NCBI RefSeq assembly: GCF_000143415.4
Contig: NW_003314381.1
Location: 369,851 to 433,850 of the forward strand
From: Selaginella moellendorffii
Lineage: Eukaryota; Streptophyta; Lycopodiopsida; Selaginellales; Selaginellaceae
DNA length: 64,000 bases
Reading direction: 5' to 3'
Shown here piece by piece: positions 23,432 to 36,152 of this stretch. A program made the translations under genes and the position numbers. Numbering within the stretch: position 1 is the stretch's first letter; every line of letters starts with the position of its first letter. The notes under the pieces are model-generated. The model worked only from the letters and a program-made list of their open reading frames with translations, did no database searches and had not been told where the DNA came from.

Positions 23432-26400
23432 GCATGGTTGTTACTTTGATCGATCGAACTTTGCTGGAGAGGTACCGCTTTTAGGATCAATGACCAAATC
23501 AAGTTCGTTGGCGACTTTAATGACCAAGTTCTTCCAAGTTCGTGCGGCGACTTGTAACCAAGTTCTCGAAGTTCCAGAATAACAAGTCCAGGCTCGAAGT
23601 TCATGTGTTTGGGGAAAGGAACTGAGGACGTTTTCCAATGGAGTTTCGCAAAATACTGACGAGCTTTTCGAGAGAAGGAGTGGATGCAAGTTTTCCAAAG
23701 GGGACAGGATCAAAGGTGAGCTCCCTTGAGCAAGATTAAATGTGGACCCAAGGTTAGCAAATTTTATAATTTTATAAAAGTTCCATTAAGTTTTATCTTG
23801 TTTGTTATAAGTTATTTAGTAACATAACTAAACTATTTCCACTATACGAAACTATTTATGATTTATGTAAATATAATATTATGATTTAACTCAACATACC
23901 TTTAAATAAATTACTTTTATTATACTTACTATTTGTGTCTACTTTGCTCATATGACAATAACTTAAGATATTAAATAAATTAGTAATTTTATAATTTTAA
24001 GATATATCATAAAATAGTAACAAACTATTGACTTAATTGTAATAATGTGTAATGATAATTGAATCATTTTTCTAAGCTCAAAAGAAATAAATTAATTTAG
24101 AGTACTTTTGAATTATAAAGTTAAAATGGTTTTTTGAAATCTTTTATTTATTTTTTAGTCTTTTGTAACTAACTCTTTACCCATCTCCTCATCATTAATG
24201 TGTAAATATTTCAGATTGTTGTCCTTGTCAAAATCAATTTTATTATTAAAATGGAAGCATTTAAAGTTATCACTGACTTTTCTTTTAATTGAACTCCTTA
24301 AACAATAGAATAACTTTATTTTTTTAAGACATTTTTATCTCAAAAGTTTATTGTTTACTAATCCCAAGAACTTTATTTGTAGAATTTGAAACACTATAAA
24401 GTTCTTTCAATATTTATTCAAATCTAAATCAAAATAAGTTAGTCTTCAAACTTAAAGAAAAAGATACTTTACTTTTTTATCATTTTAAATGAATAATCTT
24501 TTTCTATATAGAATAAAATAAAGTATTTTATTTTTCCTGGAATATTTATTACCATTATAAATTATCCAACAAAATAAACTACAAGATAATAGTAAAAAGC
24601 ATAATAATGTTTATGTATACAACATATACTCTCAATACTCTCGTCAATGTGGGTAGTATTGTTCTTTCTTTTATATATGTTATAATTCATTTTGCTCCTA
24701 AATATTAATATTCCTCTCAATTAAACTACCCCTTAATCTAAAGTAATTGGTAGAAAACGAAAGAACATAAAATTAAGGATTAAAAAAAGGATATATGTGA
24801 ATTATGAATAGAAGTTTAAATATTCCTCTCCTTTCTACGATTTACAATTTGTTATCAGAGAAGAAAATTCTTTTCTATCCATTCTTTGTCTTGATTTTTA
24901 TTTGTTGTCTATCTCCTAATAAAGCCCTAAAGATCCAAGGTGTCAATATGTTTCTTCCAGAATTCTCAATGGATTGGTAATGGGAGTGAAAGAAGATGAG
25001 GAGCTTAAAGGCATTATGGTTGCAAAGAAAGCACCTTCAAGAAAAGTTTTTTAAAGTATGATAAGAAAATCATTACAATAGTGGTAGATTAAATATAAAT
25101 TTAGGATCCATTTTCTTCTGGAATTGGAAAAGACATTTATATAGCTAAAAATATTATGCAAAGATCCTTCATCTAGATCACCTATATTCTCACTATGCCC
25201 TAAAATCAAGCCATCAATCCTTTATTTATACATTATTCATTCATATATAAAAGTAGAAGTTTAGAAGAATTTTACTTTAAAAGTAGCAGCTAAGGATCAT
25301 GGTTATAACTTGAGTTTATTTTCTTGCTTTTGATTATTTTATTTATCCTTTTTTCTTTTATTTCATTTTTCTCTAGTCTATTCATTTTGTCATGACAACA
25401 GAGCAAGATAAAGGGATGCCATTGTTACTACTCATGACACTACTTTTCATTGGTTTATGCACAAAGAAAATGGGGTGTGATTTAAAGCTTGATTTCACTC
25501 CCATAACAAGTTTTTGGAAGAAGTAACTATCTAAAGCATAGGTAACATCTAGGCAAAAACTTGTTTTGAGCTGCACTTAGTTAAAATGGGGTTTTCAAAA
25601 TTCAATACGATATTTTAACATATGAAAGTAGATTAACTCTATGATTTTCATGCCAGAAGTGCTGCTAAAGTTTGGCAATCTCTCACATAAAGACAAACTA
25701 GCTAGCTCAATTTAACAAAGTCACAAAGTTTGTGAATTGTCACATGCTTCCTAATAAGGGTGTTCAAAAGTCTATCAATCATGTCTTGAATCATGGAAGT
25801 CATTTGATCCAAATTGGAGCAAGGGATATGCTTATATCCACTCTTCAGAAAGTGGCAAATCTTTTGCTTATAGGCTTGTTTGTGTTTTGGAAAGGAGCTC
25901 ACAAATTGGTGCTAAAGTATGTGACTTTTGTGATATTAGCTGATTGTCAACCTCACTCCTAAATATCAATACACACAATAGAACCTATTATCTTAGGAGA
26001 ATTGTCCAAATACAGATCAAGTCAAGAAAAATTATTCAAACTACTAACAAAGGGGAAATACTTTTGCAGAAGCTAGTGCTGATGCTAGTAGTCCAAATTT
26101 AGATGTCAAAGGTAATGTATACAAAAGTGCTGACAATAATGCTTGTGGTTTTAAACCACAATAGAACAAACATAATGGTTCAAGGCTCTCAATAGAACCA
26201 ATTCATCTGTTTACCTTTATAATTAGCTTCCAACTTGTGTTGTTAATGGAGTCGTGCTAGAGGATTGCTGGTTCACATGTCTGAGTTTTTGGTTGCCTCA
26301 GTTATACTCATATATCAATTGAAGTTCATCAACATAAGCTTCAAAATAAAGCACAATAAGTATTGCATATTATTAATATAAAAGTATTATCTCTCAAAAA

Positions 26401-29066
26401 ATTAAAATTTTGATAAGTTAAAATTTATATAACATTTATATGGGTTGCTATGCAAAATGAATAAATATGCACATCATAACATCAAATTTATCTAAGTCAA
26501 AATAGATTCCAAACAACACAAATCACTAAGACTACCAAGGATTTTTTATCATATTTCTCATCCAACTCATATTCATGAGTTTATGGATATTTATAAGCAA
26601 CTTAAACAAGATATACATCCTTCATTCAACATATCTATCCAAATTAAATTAAAGAATTTGATTATGATCAATCATTTCTACATAGTACTTTAGATTCTGT
26701 CTCAGATTCAGATACTACCAAAGAACACTACTATTGAAGTCCTAAAACCACCAAAGAATCTTAGGTGACAGCCTTCTCAAAAGTTTGACATCTATTACTT
26801 ATATTATGTGGTTGTAAACTTTGCAATGGTATCACACTTATTTGGGAGTGTGTTCTATAGATTAGAATTTTCTTAGATCTTTGGTGATATAAATGTATAA
26901 AGCTGGTTTTGTGATGAAAGAATACCCTCAAAAATAAGGCATTGATTATACAGAGTACAGAGATATACTACAATACACCGAGACATGGGAGAGCAAGATG
27001 TTTTAGAGCTGTTCAAGCTTTTGTTCAAAGAAATGCTGAACAAAATGCTAGCAAGTATTAATAAAAGTTTTCAAAAGTTTAAATTTAAGCCAAAAAGGTT
27101 TTAAGCTATGTTGGCCAAGAGTTTTATAGGCAAAAAACTCAAAAGAAGCCATCCAACACCCAGATTTCTAGCACCTCATCGTGCTCAACATTCCTTGTGC
27201 CCATTCCCAGTGTGTTGCTATCTGCTATCAACATTATATAAAAGACACATACTTGAAGCAACATGTAAAACACCAAAAACTGCAAAGTTTACTTACCAGT
27301 AGAGACACATAATCATGATCCTTAGTGTGCCTAAGTGGCTTCTTACACCATTTTGTTTTGTATAAAAGAATTCATGGCTGGGACGGTCTCTTAGCTGACC
27401 CAGAGGTGTTTGCACAAAATCAGAAGCTCAAAGTCATCCACTACTAGTAAAATGAATGCTTTCAATTATGCTCACCTTGCCATGGAAATATGGCTACCAC
27501 CATGAGAGCCAACTTCTCGCATGTTAAAACCAGGTACAAAACCTAAAAATTGAATTGATTTTGCATCCTTTGCAAGAACCAAGAAATCTTACCTATTCCT
27601 AGCTGAGCAGAAAGTTCTTATATAGTGTCTGAGAGATGCAAGCATGCTCTCCAGTTCTATAACCCCCAGGTGAAGCAGATGCCTTTAGGCTGCGCCCAAG
27701 AATACGCTAGTAGTGAATGGTGAATGGTGATGGATTTTTCAGTCGTTTTTGGATTGATTATATGCTGTGGTTCACAGGTAAATTTAGTGCTAAGTGTGAT
27801 ACATTAATTTGCATCTCTTCCTAGAGCTGGATGAAATTCTGGAAACATGATAAATTACCCCAATTTGTGGTTAGAACAAATTCCATGACCACTACCCAGC
27901 CATGTCCAAACACCAGTATTCACAAGAAGCGTCAACCATCCAGCAATGAAAGTCACCACGGTTGTAAACTCTAAACCTAAGGGCTTAGAGAAAAATCTGA
28001 AATTCAATCCCCTTGGGATTGCTTGCTAATGTAAATATACATCATATCAAGTTGTATGAAAGAGCCCTTTTGCACTAAAAACCAACAAGCATTTTGTTCA
28101 TCACTGGATTTGTAATACCTAATTTAGCAGATGTTGCAAAATTCCATAGTACTTTTTTTCTAGTCTTCAAATTCCCTAACCCAACTGGTGTGTGCCTCTT
28201 GGCACAGAATCTATATGCCAGGGAGTCATAAGGAGAATTTGGATCCTGGCAGCCCATGGGCACAGATTGGACACAATTATTGATTGCGCACTGAGAATCA
28301 AGGGAGGATTAGGTTCCATTGTGAATTGCCTTTTGTTGCATTTCTCTCCTTTTTCACACCAGTTAGCCAAGTTATGCCAACCTCTGATTGGCCAGTGCTA
28401 ACATCCATAAAAAATTTACAAAACGCTGTGGGAGTCTATAAACCAAAACAAAATTGTTTTAGAAAACCATAAATAAGAATATCTTTAGAATATTCTCAAC
28501 CTGTGCAAGCCAACAATATTGTATCCAGCTCGAATTGGCAGCTTTTTGGTTGAGTGAATATATCTTGTGACCCTTGTCAGCTATTTGTTGTGATTGGACC
28601 AGCTCTTTTTCTGGACAGTGCTAGAGAATCCTGGAGCTTGATCTACAGTGTAACTTTTTACGTGCTTTGCTGAGATGAATGGGATGACAGGCACACGACA
28701 GCGGTAAAAAAAAACAAACACCAAACTTGGATGCGATCTGATTGATCTCTTCTGACCTGATTGATCAGATCTCCTCCTTCTGGAAGCGCAGCCTTCCACA
28801 CAAATCACTTGTTTTAAGAAAGAATAGAAATTTTCACGAACCTCGAGGAGAATATTAATGTAACCGACCGACCCATTCAACGAAACTATGTACAGATTGG
28901 AGAGATCGTTTGGCTTTCGGTAAACGGTAAAGCAGAGGCTTCGATCGATCCAGCTTTGCCGTGAAGAGATTCACCAAATTCCAGCGATCGATCGATCGAT
29001 CACACCAGCGTGAACGAGACCCTTCCCTGGAATCCCATCCCCACTTATTTCCCCGCGAGCTACCAG
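23432..29066. other. Long AT-rich stretch without convincing genes
   Basis: The first 250 bases are the 3' flank of the uL2 gene, with repeated CAAGTTC words. From 23,760 to about 25,000 the DNA is very AT-rich. From 25,400 to 28,550 the composition is more mixed and short minus-strand segments look exon-like (for example 27,110-27,220 and 27,480-27,540, the latter ending at a GTGAGC donor). None can be tied to a family and none forms a gene model; they may be decayed gene or transposon pieces. 28,988-29,000 is a short GATC repeat. Confidence 0.6.
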
Positions 29067-29759
29067 TCACGGGCTGGCGAAGCTCGAGTGCCCAGATCCA
29101 AATTCTCTCCAGAAATGCTGGCCAAAGCCTTGAATGGAAGGCGGTGGAGGCAGCGGCGAAGAACTAGGCGATAGATGTGGCGGCGATGATGGCATGCTTG
29201 CGGCGGCTGGAATTCTCGAAGTGGAGCTCTCCGACTCCCCTCTCAACACAAGCTTGCGCTGAGGAGAGCATCGATTCTTGGCCTTCTTCTTCTTTCCCTT
29301 CCAGGACCTAGAGATCTTGGCGGCGATGGTGGAGGGGACCTTGACGACGAGCAGCGCAACGACGTGAAAGAGCGTGAGAGGGCAGCAGCACAGCGCTGTG
29401 CAATCCGCGGCGCATCCAGCGACGCATCGGCCCACATTACTGTGCTCGGCATCATCCCCATCGATTTCCCCCAAAATATCCTTCTTGCTCTTCCTGTTCG
29501 TCGCGTTCTTCCCCCTCCTCCTCTCGCCGCAATCCCTCTCACCTTCGAACGACCAGGAGGAGCTGACGACGGAGCCGCGGCGGCGCAGATCGGCCGTGTC
29601 GAGATCATCCGCCGAGGACGATCCGTGCGACGATCTGGCGCTGAGGCTGATGCTGCTACCCTCCGATTCTGTGGATTCCTGGATCAGCTTCTCCAGCGAC
29701 GACGACGATGCCGAATCCGAGAAGAGAGTCCTCCGCCTGTGCTCCGCCGCCGCGGCCAT
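29067..29759 (-). CDS. Uncharacterised plant protein with a cysteine/hydrophobic cluster
   Basis: A 230-aa intronless frame starting at an ATG in a GC-rich island. The N-terminal half is rich in serine and charged residues (SSSLEKLIQESTESEGSS). The central segment GRCVAGCAADCTALCCCPL, followed by hydrophobic LFHVVALLVVKVP and a basic run (KGKKKKAKNR), resembles a family of small plant proteins of unknown function with a conserved C/P-rich, possibly membrane-associated patch. The cysteines could be acylated or bind metal. The C-terminus is proline- and serine-rich low complexity. No signal peptide is evident. The family resemblance is from memory and was not searched. Confidence 0.6.
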   Translation of the reverse strand: MAAAAEHRRRTLFSDSASSSSLEKLIQESTESEGSSISLSARSSHGSSSADDLDTADLRRRGSVVSSSWSFEGERDCGERRRGKNATNRKSKKDILGEIDGDDAEHSNVGRCVAGCAADCTALCCCPLTLFHVVALLVVKVPSTIAAKISRSWKGKKKKAKNRCSPQRKLVLRGESESSTSRIPAAASMPSSPPHLSPSSSPLPPPPSIQGFGQHFWREFGSGHSSFASP

Positions 29760-29848
29760 GACGGGAGCTTCGATCTCGCCACGCTAAAAACAAAGAAGAG
29801 AATATACCGAAAATACGAGTGTCATCTAGGAAATTAATAGACGCCCTC

Positions 29849-29921
29849 TGGAGATGCCGGGTATCGATCCCGGTACCTCTCGCATGCTAAGCGAGCGCTC
29901 TACCATCTGAGCTACGTCCCC
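29849..29921 (-). tRNA. tRNA-Ala (AGC)
   Basis: A 73-nt cloverleaf on the minus strand. Anticodon stem CTCGC/GCGAG holds loop TTAGCAT, anticodon AGC. The T arm is GGGATCGATACCC and the B box GATCGATAC-like. The alanine identity pair G3:U70 is present. Acceptor position 6 is C opposite A67, a mismatch where a T-A pair is usual. No clear T run follows. It lies between two diverging genes. Confidence 0.92.
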
Positions 29922-30025
29922 TTAACATAAAACCTTGTTAATGCGAAAGATTCTAGAAGATACCGGAAGAAACCTGAAGATTCCGAAAGAAATCTATTTA
30001 GGGCTCTGTTACTAGGTCTGGTGCT

Positions 30026-31485
30026 ATGGCGGATCGAGGGAAGAGCGAGGAGGAAGACGCTGTGCCGGTGAATGCGATGAAGGTATCTGGGCAGCCGGAT
30101 TGGCCGGGTCTCCTCAAGTGGAGCTTGTCGCGCAGCGATCCCGGCAACCAGTCGCAAGATCCGAAGAAGGAGCTCAGGTATGGCAGCGATGAAATTTGCT
30201 CTTCCTACTGCTGTCTGGATGTTCTTAATTTTCTGGCTATTGCAGTGAGGAGGATAGGAAATGGTTCATGGAAGCGATGCAAGCAAACAGTGTGGATATT
30301 GTGAAACGTATGAAGGAGATAAGTCTCGTCTTGCAAACTCCTCGCCAGGTTTTAGAGGAGCAAGGAGTCTCGTCTCAAGACATTGAAGGTTAGTTCTTTG
30401 CCTTCTCGGATTTTCTACGCACGAAAAACTTATCGCTTTTTTCTCTTTGATTTTGAAGGTGTGCTCGAGGAGCTTCAGGATCACGTAGAATCTATCGACA
30501 TGGCAAACGGTAAGCAGTTTTCCACGACCATTTGATTTTGTACCAAGAGTTGAATTGAATAGACCTGAAGGCCGTGGGAGGATTAAATCCTCTGATCGGG
30601 CTTCTGCAAGACCAGTACGCTCCGATTCGTGCAAGAGCTGCCGAGGTTCTGAGCACGGTGGTGCAAAACAATCCAAAGAGCCAGAACGACGTGATGGAGC
30701 ACAAAGGGATGGAGGCGTTGCTCAACACCTTCAGCTCCGATCCTGACGTAAATGTGCGTGCCAAAGCACTGGGAGCGATTTCTTGTGAGTTTTTTGTTTG
30801 TCTAAGTTTGAACCGGAGCTCATATTGCGGGGTTTATGCAGCTCTAATTCGAAATAACAAACTTGGTACCAACGCGTTTCGTCTGGCAAACGGATTTGGC
30901 CAGCTCAAGGAAGCTCTGTCGTCGGATCATTCCCGGTTGCAAAGGTAAAACTTTTTAGCTGATATACATTCTCACGTCACTAATGCGTGTTGTTTCAGGA
31001 AAGCATTGCAAGTCATGCACTACTTGCTTCAAGACAATCCCAAAGACAACGTCACGGCAGCAGAGCTGGGTTTTCCACCCCTCTTGACGAAGCTAGCACG
31101 CAGCAACGACGCGGATATCAGAGAGGAGGCCTTGCAAGCCATGGTGGACGTGTCTCACAACGACAAAGCGTCGTCACTGTCGTGGGGAAGCGACCACAAG
31201 GGCTTGAAGGATTTCCTCAATGAGCGTATGAGCAGCCTGCAGGACATGAAACCGGAGGATCTGGCCCCGATGAGAGACGAAGGCGTCTTGCTGGACACGC
31301 TTTGGAGAGATTGCTTTGGCCAGCCGTCCGTCTTGAGGCAGAAAGGACTTCTATCTCTTCCAGGCGATGACGAGCCGCCGCCAGACGTTGCAGGGGCGAT
31401 GTTCCAGCCGAGCTTACGAAACCTCGCCGCTCAGCAATCCGAGGAGAAAAAAGAGCCGGAGCCACCTCTACTGCTCAAGCTCTAG
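30026..31485 (+). CDS. Fes1/HspBP1-type Hsp70 nucleotide-exchange factor
   Basis: Six exons (30026-30177, 30246-30388, 30459-30509, 30563-30784, 30842-30944, 30999-31485) give 385 aa, phases consistent. The start MADRGKSEEED..., then DWPGLLKWSLS, is the Fes1 N-terminal helix. Armadillo repeats follow: GGLNPLIGLLQDQYAPIRARAAEVL, VMEHKGMEALLNTFSSD, then LQRKALQVMHYLLQDN and LGFPPLLTKLARSND. This is the plant Fes1A layout. The protein releases ADP from cytosolic Hsp70 and helps acquired thermotolerance. The C-terminus is Pro/Glu-rich and ends PLLLKL. A truncated copy of the exon 5-6 region and of the 3' flank lies at about 41,385-41,790. Confidence 0.9.
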
Positions 31486-31964
31486 TCTTTCTCCTCCGTA
31501 CAGGTATGAGTTTGAATGACTGGGTTATTGTTTCTGAAAGTCTTGATAAACATCAGGTGCTGGGAGATAGAAAAGCAACTTTTCTCCCGACACGACTTTT
31601 GGAGCGGTCGTCTGCATGGAATGGTTCAGGTCGACTGGAGCCTAGAGTCTCATGATCATAAACTAAGGTACATTCGAGTCAGACGACTTTTCTTTTGCTG
31701 TAGTCTTCCGCTTTTTTCAATGAACAGAGGTCTAGAAGCAGGCCAAGTATTTGTTTGACGGCGAGAAAAACGCGATGTCGTTGACAAACTCAAAAGAGGC
31801 ATTGTCAGGAAAAAAAATATCCCCGTCAAGTGAGCATCGAAAAAAGTCAAAGCATAGCCTCGACAAAGAGTTGAACCTGGCGAGTTCCTTTCACACGTAG
31901 TCAAACGCAGTAATATGGTGGGATGTATAATAACTCATGTTAACTAGTTGAGAAACCATGGAAA

Positions 31965-32775
31965 TGGCTTTGTACGGATGGGCGTGTGAGAGACGAGGAC
32001 ACCGGTTCGGCATGGACTAGCGAAGTTTTGAAGCAGATGGAAGTCTTAGCGGATTGTCAGCAGAGTAAGTGTCGTGTAAGTCTGAGTTCATGGCCAGCGA
32101 TATTGGCAGCAACCTCTTTCTCAACGAGCCATTTGACAACGAAGAGTTCACTTCCTGGCTATCCGTAGCTATAACTCCAAAGAACTAGGCATCAACGATC
32201 TCATATTCTACACTGGTCGAGTTTGTTCGCTATGGAAAGGTAATGTATATTACAGACATGACACCGTTTTTTTTATGATTTTGTTGAGCGTGTGAGGTTC
32301 ACGCTGTTGAGAAGGTTCTGGACTGCTCCCTCCTGACACGAGCAACAAGACTTTTCTGGAGAATCGCCCACGGATCTTGATGGCCGAAAAGCGGAGCCAA
32401 GCTGGCCGTGAGAAAGACATACAGGAGTCAATTGATGAGAACTTCTAGAGATGGAGTCGGGTTGTCAGTTGAACTCGCCTCTCAACGCTTGGCTGGCGGA
32501 AGGCCTTGTTCGAGAGTACATTCGTCTGAAGACAGTTCCTGACTTGGAAATTTGATACTTTCAACCAGAAAGGCTTGGAAGGGGTAGCATCGGAGTTATC
32601 AGTTGGCCGAGTCACTGCAATTAGTGTTGAATCCCTTGGCTTCCACCCCGTGCTGATGAGTCTTTCAGGTTGGAATGTGAAGAAAGTCATGGATTCATAC
32701 AAAAGAATGGTCCCGTCCATCCTGTACCACAAGGAGTCGAAACTTCACGTAACATCTGACATAGAAGAACATTGA
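31965..32775 (+). pseudogene. Decayed Crinkler/RHS-like family copy (copy A)
   Basis: Segments with coding character occur in order on the plus strand: near 31,990-32,060 (ending at a GTAAGT donor), 32,090-32,240 (SDIGSNLFLNEPFDNEEF, then after one frameshift LGINDLIFYTGRV, then a GTAATG donor), 32,350-32,420 (NRPRILMAEKRSQ), 32,470-32,540 (AWLAEGLVREYIRLK) and 32,575-32,775. Stops and frameshifts separate them, so no intact protein is made. The 32,350-32,540 part matches the end of the minus-strand P-loop gene at 39,388-40,807, and 32,575-32,775 matches 33,250-33,505 in opposite orientation. The family name is inferred from the P-loop gene; this copy shows no Walker motif. Confidence 0.5.
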
Positions 32776-33079
32776 TAATTGTCTAGCCTTCATTGATACA
32801 CTCGTTACTCGGAAGCCTTCCCAATTGTACTGGTAAGAAAAATAATAACAAAATTTATTATTAAATTTTAAATCTTCTCATATTATAGTTGCCATCGAAC
32901 GAAACTGTTCCAAACTCCATGCGCACTGAGACAACGAGTTGCAAGGAAGCAAGTGAACAAAGACAAGCTTATAGAGAAGATAATTTCTAGCAATCTGATG
33001 GATTATCCAGTAATGCATCAGACAAAAGACTCAGGAATAACAGATGTGTCAATGAAGGCTAAACACTCAGGTTGATGTT

Positions 33080-33530
33080 CCTTGCAATCAGATAGTTGCA
33101 GGATATGCCATTGAAGCAAGTTCAGCCAGTCGAGCCACCTGGGATGTGATTGATGAGACCCGGCCTTGCCTTTACGTTGTCACCAACACTGAAGGAGCCA
33201 ACCTGGGAAATGAATATATGACATTGAAGACATTTGCAGACGTTGACAACTCCTTGTGGTACAGGATGAATGGGACCATTTCTTCATCGTCACTCCCTTC
33301 CACAAGTTCTATGAATCCATGACTTCTTCACATTCCAACTTAAAACGCTTATCTGGATGTCAAGGGATTTCTTGTTGGCAGTCATAATGATGATCACCAC
33401 TACTTGCAATGACGAAGCACACTCCCTTTCTCAAAAGGTCAATTGACACCTCCTCCAATGCTACACATTCCAAGCCTTGTAAATTTAGAAAGTATCAAAT
33501 CTCCATGTAAGGCATATTCAGGAGCTTTGT
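33080..33530 (-). pseudogene. Severed 3' part of copy B of the Crinkler-like gene
   Basis: The minus strand of 33,250-33,505 matches the plus strand of copy A at about 32,575-32,740: words such as CCTGTACCACAAGGAG, TTGGAATGTGAAGAA and ATTTGATACTTTC are shared. Its natural continuation lies on the other side of the copia insertion, at 39,388. There are stops in all frames. A plus-strand frame at 33,099-33,320 looks open but is on the opposite strand to the matched family. Confidence 0.45.
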
Positions 33531-35590
33531 CTCTTCCACTTTTTTGATATAGCCCGTCAGTTTGCTTTGTTTTTTCTTGTCTTTGCATGGTATTAGAGAT
33601 AGGTTAGTTCTCACTTATTGCCCACCTTGTCCTTGGAAGTGTTTGATGGAAAGGATTTCCAGTCATGGAAAGTCTTGAAAAAGGATCTTTGGGGAGTGAT
33701 CTAGAGCGATCTCAAGCCAGGAGACGATGATGCAAATCAGAAAAAGGAGTGAGAGGTGAAGAATAGCAAGGTGTTGGGGGTTCTAGGACAAGGTACTGAA
33801 GCTATTTGGATATCAACAGAATGGCGAAAGAGAATTGAGATGCTGTATGCTTGATCCTTGGCACGACCAGGAAAGCAAGATTGCTGGATCTCAAACTCCA
33901 GCTCAACAGCTGTAAGTAGAGCGAGGCAGAATCAGTGAGTCATTTTGCCAGTGCGCTTGTGGATAGATCGATGCAATCCAGATGAAGGAGTTTGATGATG
34001 ATGAGATGCTCACAACCTTTTTCCAGGGATTGAATGGATCGATGCAGCTGGCAATGTCACATCAAGTTCCAGCAACACTTTTATAGAAGTCATAGTATAT
34101 CTCACTGCGTTGGAGGGCTTTCTCAAGTCTAGGCAAGCAAGCTCAAAGGAGAAAGAGTTAGCACTCTTTGCTTGGAAGGGGAAACAATCAATTATAGTGT
34201 GGGACAGATTAGGACCAAGACATGACTAAGGCGAGAGCAGTAAGAAGTTCAAGAAGAAGAAAAAGAACAATCTATGCAACATTTGCAAAGCCAGGACATG
34301 CACAGATGAGGAAGCCAAGAGAGCAAAGGAGGCAAGAAAAGCCGAGGTATAGAGAGTGGCCGGTAGGAGAAAGTCTGCCAACTTTGCTAGCATGGCAAAG
34401 GAGGATGACTGGGAAGGCAAGGGCAACTTCTTCATGGCCACAAGCACCTGGCCACTAGCTTCCAGGACGAGGCAGAGGTCATATGGCTTGATTTAGGGGC
34501 AAACATGATACACCTCTTTACATCACTTAGATCAGTTCTAGGAAACAAAAGGATTTTTCTAGGGGATGATTACTCACACAAGGTAGAAGGAGTTAGCACG
34601 GTTGACATCACAATCTACCCTGATGGAAGCTTGAGTGTACACAATGTTTACTATGTTCTTAGGGTAAATAAGACACTATTTTCAGTGGGAAAATAGTAGA
34701 TTGTGATTTGGACATTATTTTCAAGAAGTAGATATGCATGATTGCAGGCTCAATAAGCACTGCAATTGTGTGTTGTATCATCTGAATGCTAAAGTGATAT
34801 AGCTAGAGTGAGCTTTTTTTGTAGGACCAAGGAAAGTAGTGGATTTCCAAATATGGCATAGACAGGAACTCCATGCAAAAGAGATGGTGAAGGTTGCTAT
34901 TACTTATGTTAAGGAGATTTTAACAAGTTGTTTTTTGTCACCTTCATTGACAATTAATTATCCATCTGTACTAGAGTCTTATAGTGGATACCTTTGTTTG
35001 TGGATGTTTCACATAAGAGGAAGGACATATGCATGAATGCCTAATACATATAATTTCAAATTTAAGAGTAGAAATATATTTTACTCAAGGGTATATTATA
35101 TTTTTAAATATCAATGGGAATTAAACCCCTTATGCCACATGTAACACATCCTATTTCTCTCCCCTTAAAGCCAACTGGAAAAAGAGCAATTATTTGATGA
35201 GAAAGCTCTTAATGGCTATTTTTATTCCCATTTATCCCTTAAAGTTCCAAAGATTTATGATGACAATATATCCAAATTTCATCCCATGATTACATACACT
35301 ACAACTTCTCACACATTATCAAGTCTTTCAGAAGTTCCAATACTTCAAAACCCAAAAACTAGAAAGAAATTCAAGGCCTTTAGGAGTGAGTCCACTTCAC
35401 TAGAATTTGCTAAGTCTTATGATTCAATAAGAATCCAAAGGTAGTTCTCCATCCTATATCCACAATAGCAGAATAGTGTATCAAAGAAGACACTCCATGA
35501 TGCAATAAGAGCTCTCTTACAAGACTCAAGTTTGCCGCAAACTTTTTACTATTACCATAGTAACTTACTTATTGTAAACTTCTGAGTTTA

Positions 35591-35647
35591 GACTTTCTGG
35601 GAGGTCACCCAGCCCAGTACTATTTAAACCCAAAGACGCTTAACTCC
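35591..35647 (-). repeat. 5S rRNA-like domain, first copy
   Basis: Minus-strand match to the 3' half of plant 5S rRNA inside the 308-bp LTR, with the A-box-like AGTTAAGCGT and C-box-like GGGTGACC. Slightly diverged from the second copy. Confidence 0.85.
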
Positions 35648-36095
35648 AACTATCCCAAGACCCTTAACCGATTGGAAAAGGAGGTGCACTCTTGTTCATA
35701 GGCCCTTTCCCTCTATATTTGAACCCTATGGACCGTCTTAAACCCAAGGACGCTTAACTCCAACTATCCCAAGACCCTTAACCGATTGGAAAAGGGGGTG
35801 CACTCTTGTTCATAGGCCCTTTCCCTCTATATTTGAACCCTATGGACCGTCTTTCAAGTCGTTCTCTTTGGTTTCTTACAATCCACCACGCTTCCCTGCA
35901 AGTTCACGCCCTCGTGAACGGAAGCTGAGAGCCGCAACTCTCCCAAGAGCCCCGCTCTCTTGACACCCTAGTCGAGCCCAGTGGGAGCAAATTAGACCAG
36001 CCAGATGTCAATCAACATGTGGTGTGATTCCCTTAACCAACCAACAGAGTCAGACCTGAGACCACTCAGATACCAAATGTAAGCTCCTGAGTTTA

Positions 36096-36152
36096 GACTT
36101 CCCGGAAGGTCACCCAACCCAGTACTATTCAAACCTAAGGACGCTTAACTCC
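36096..36152 (-). repeat. 5S rRNA-like domain, second copy
   Basis: Same 5S-derived segment in the 194-bp LTR. It reads AGTTAAGCGTCC, AGTACTGGG, TGGGTGACC and GGGAAGTC in order, as in 5S rRNA. Confidence 0.88.

Noticed and set aside
28985-29000. GATC repeat as a possible regulatory array
   Set aside because: A four-unit simple repeat with no context to support a function.
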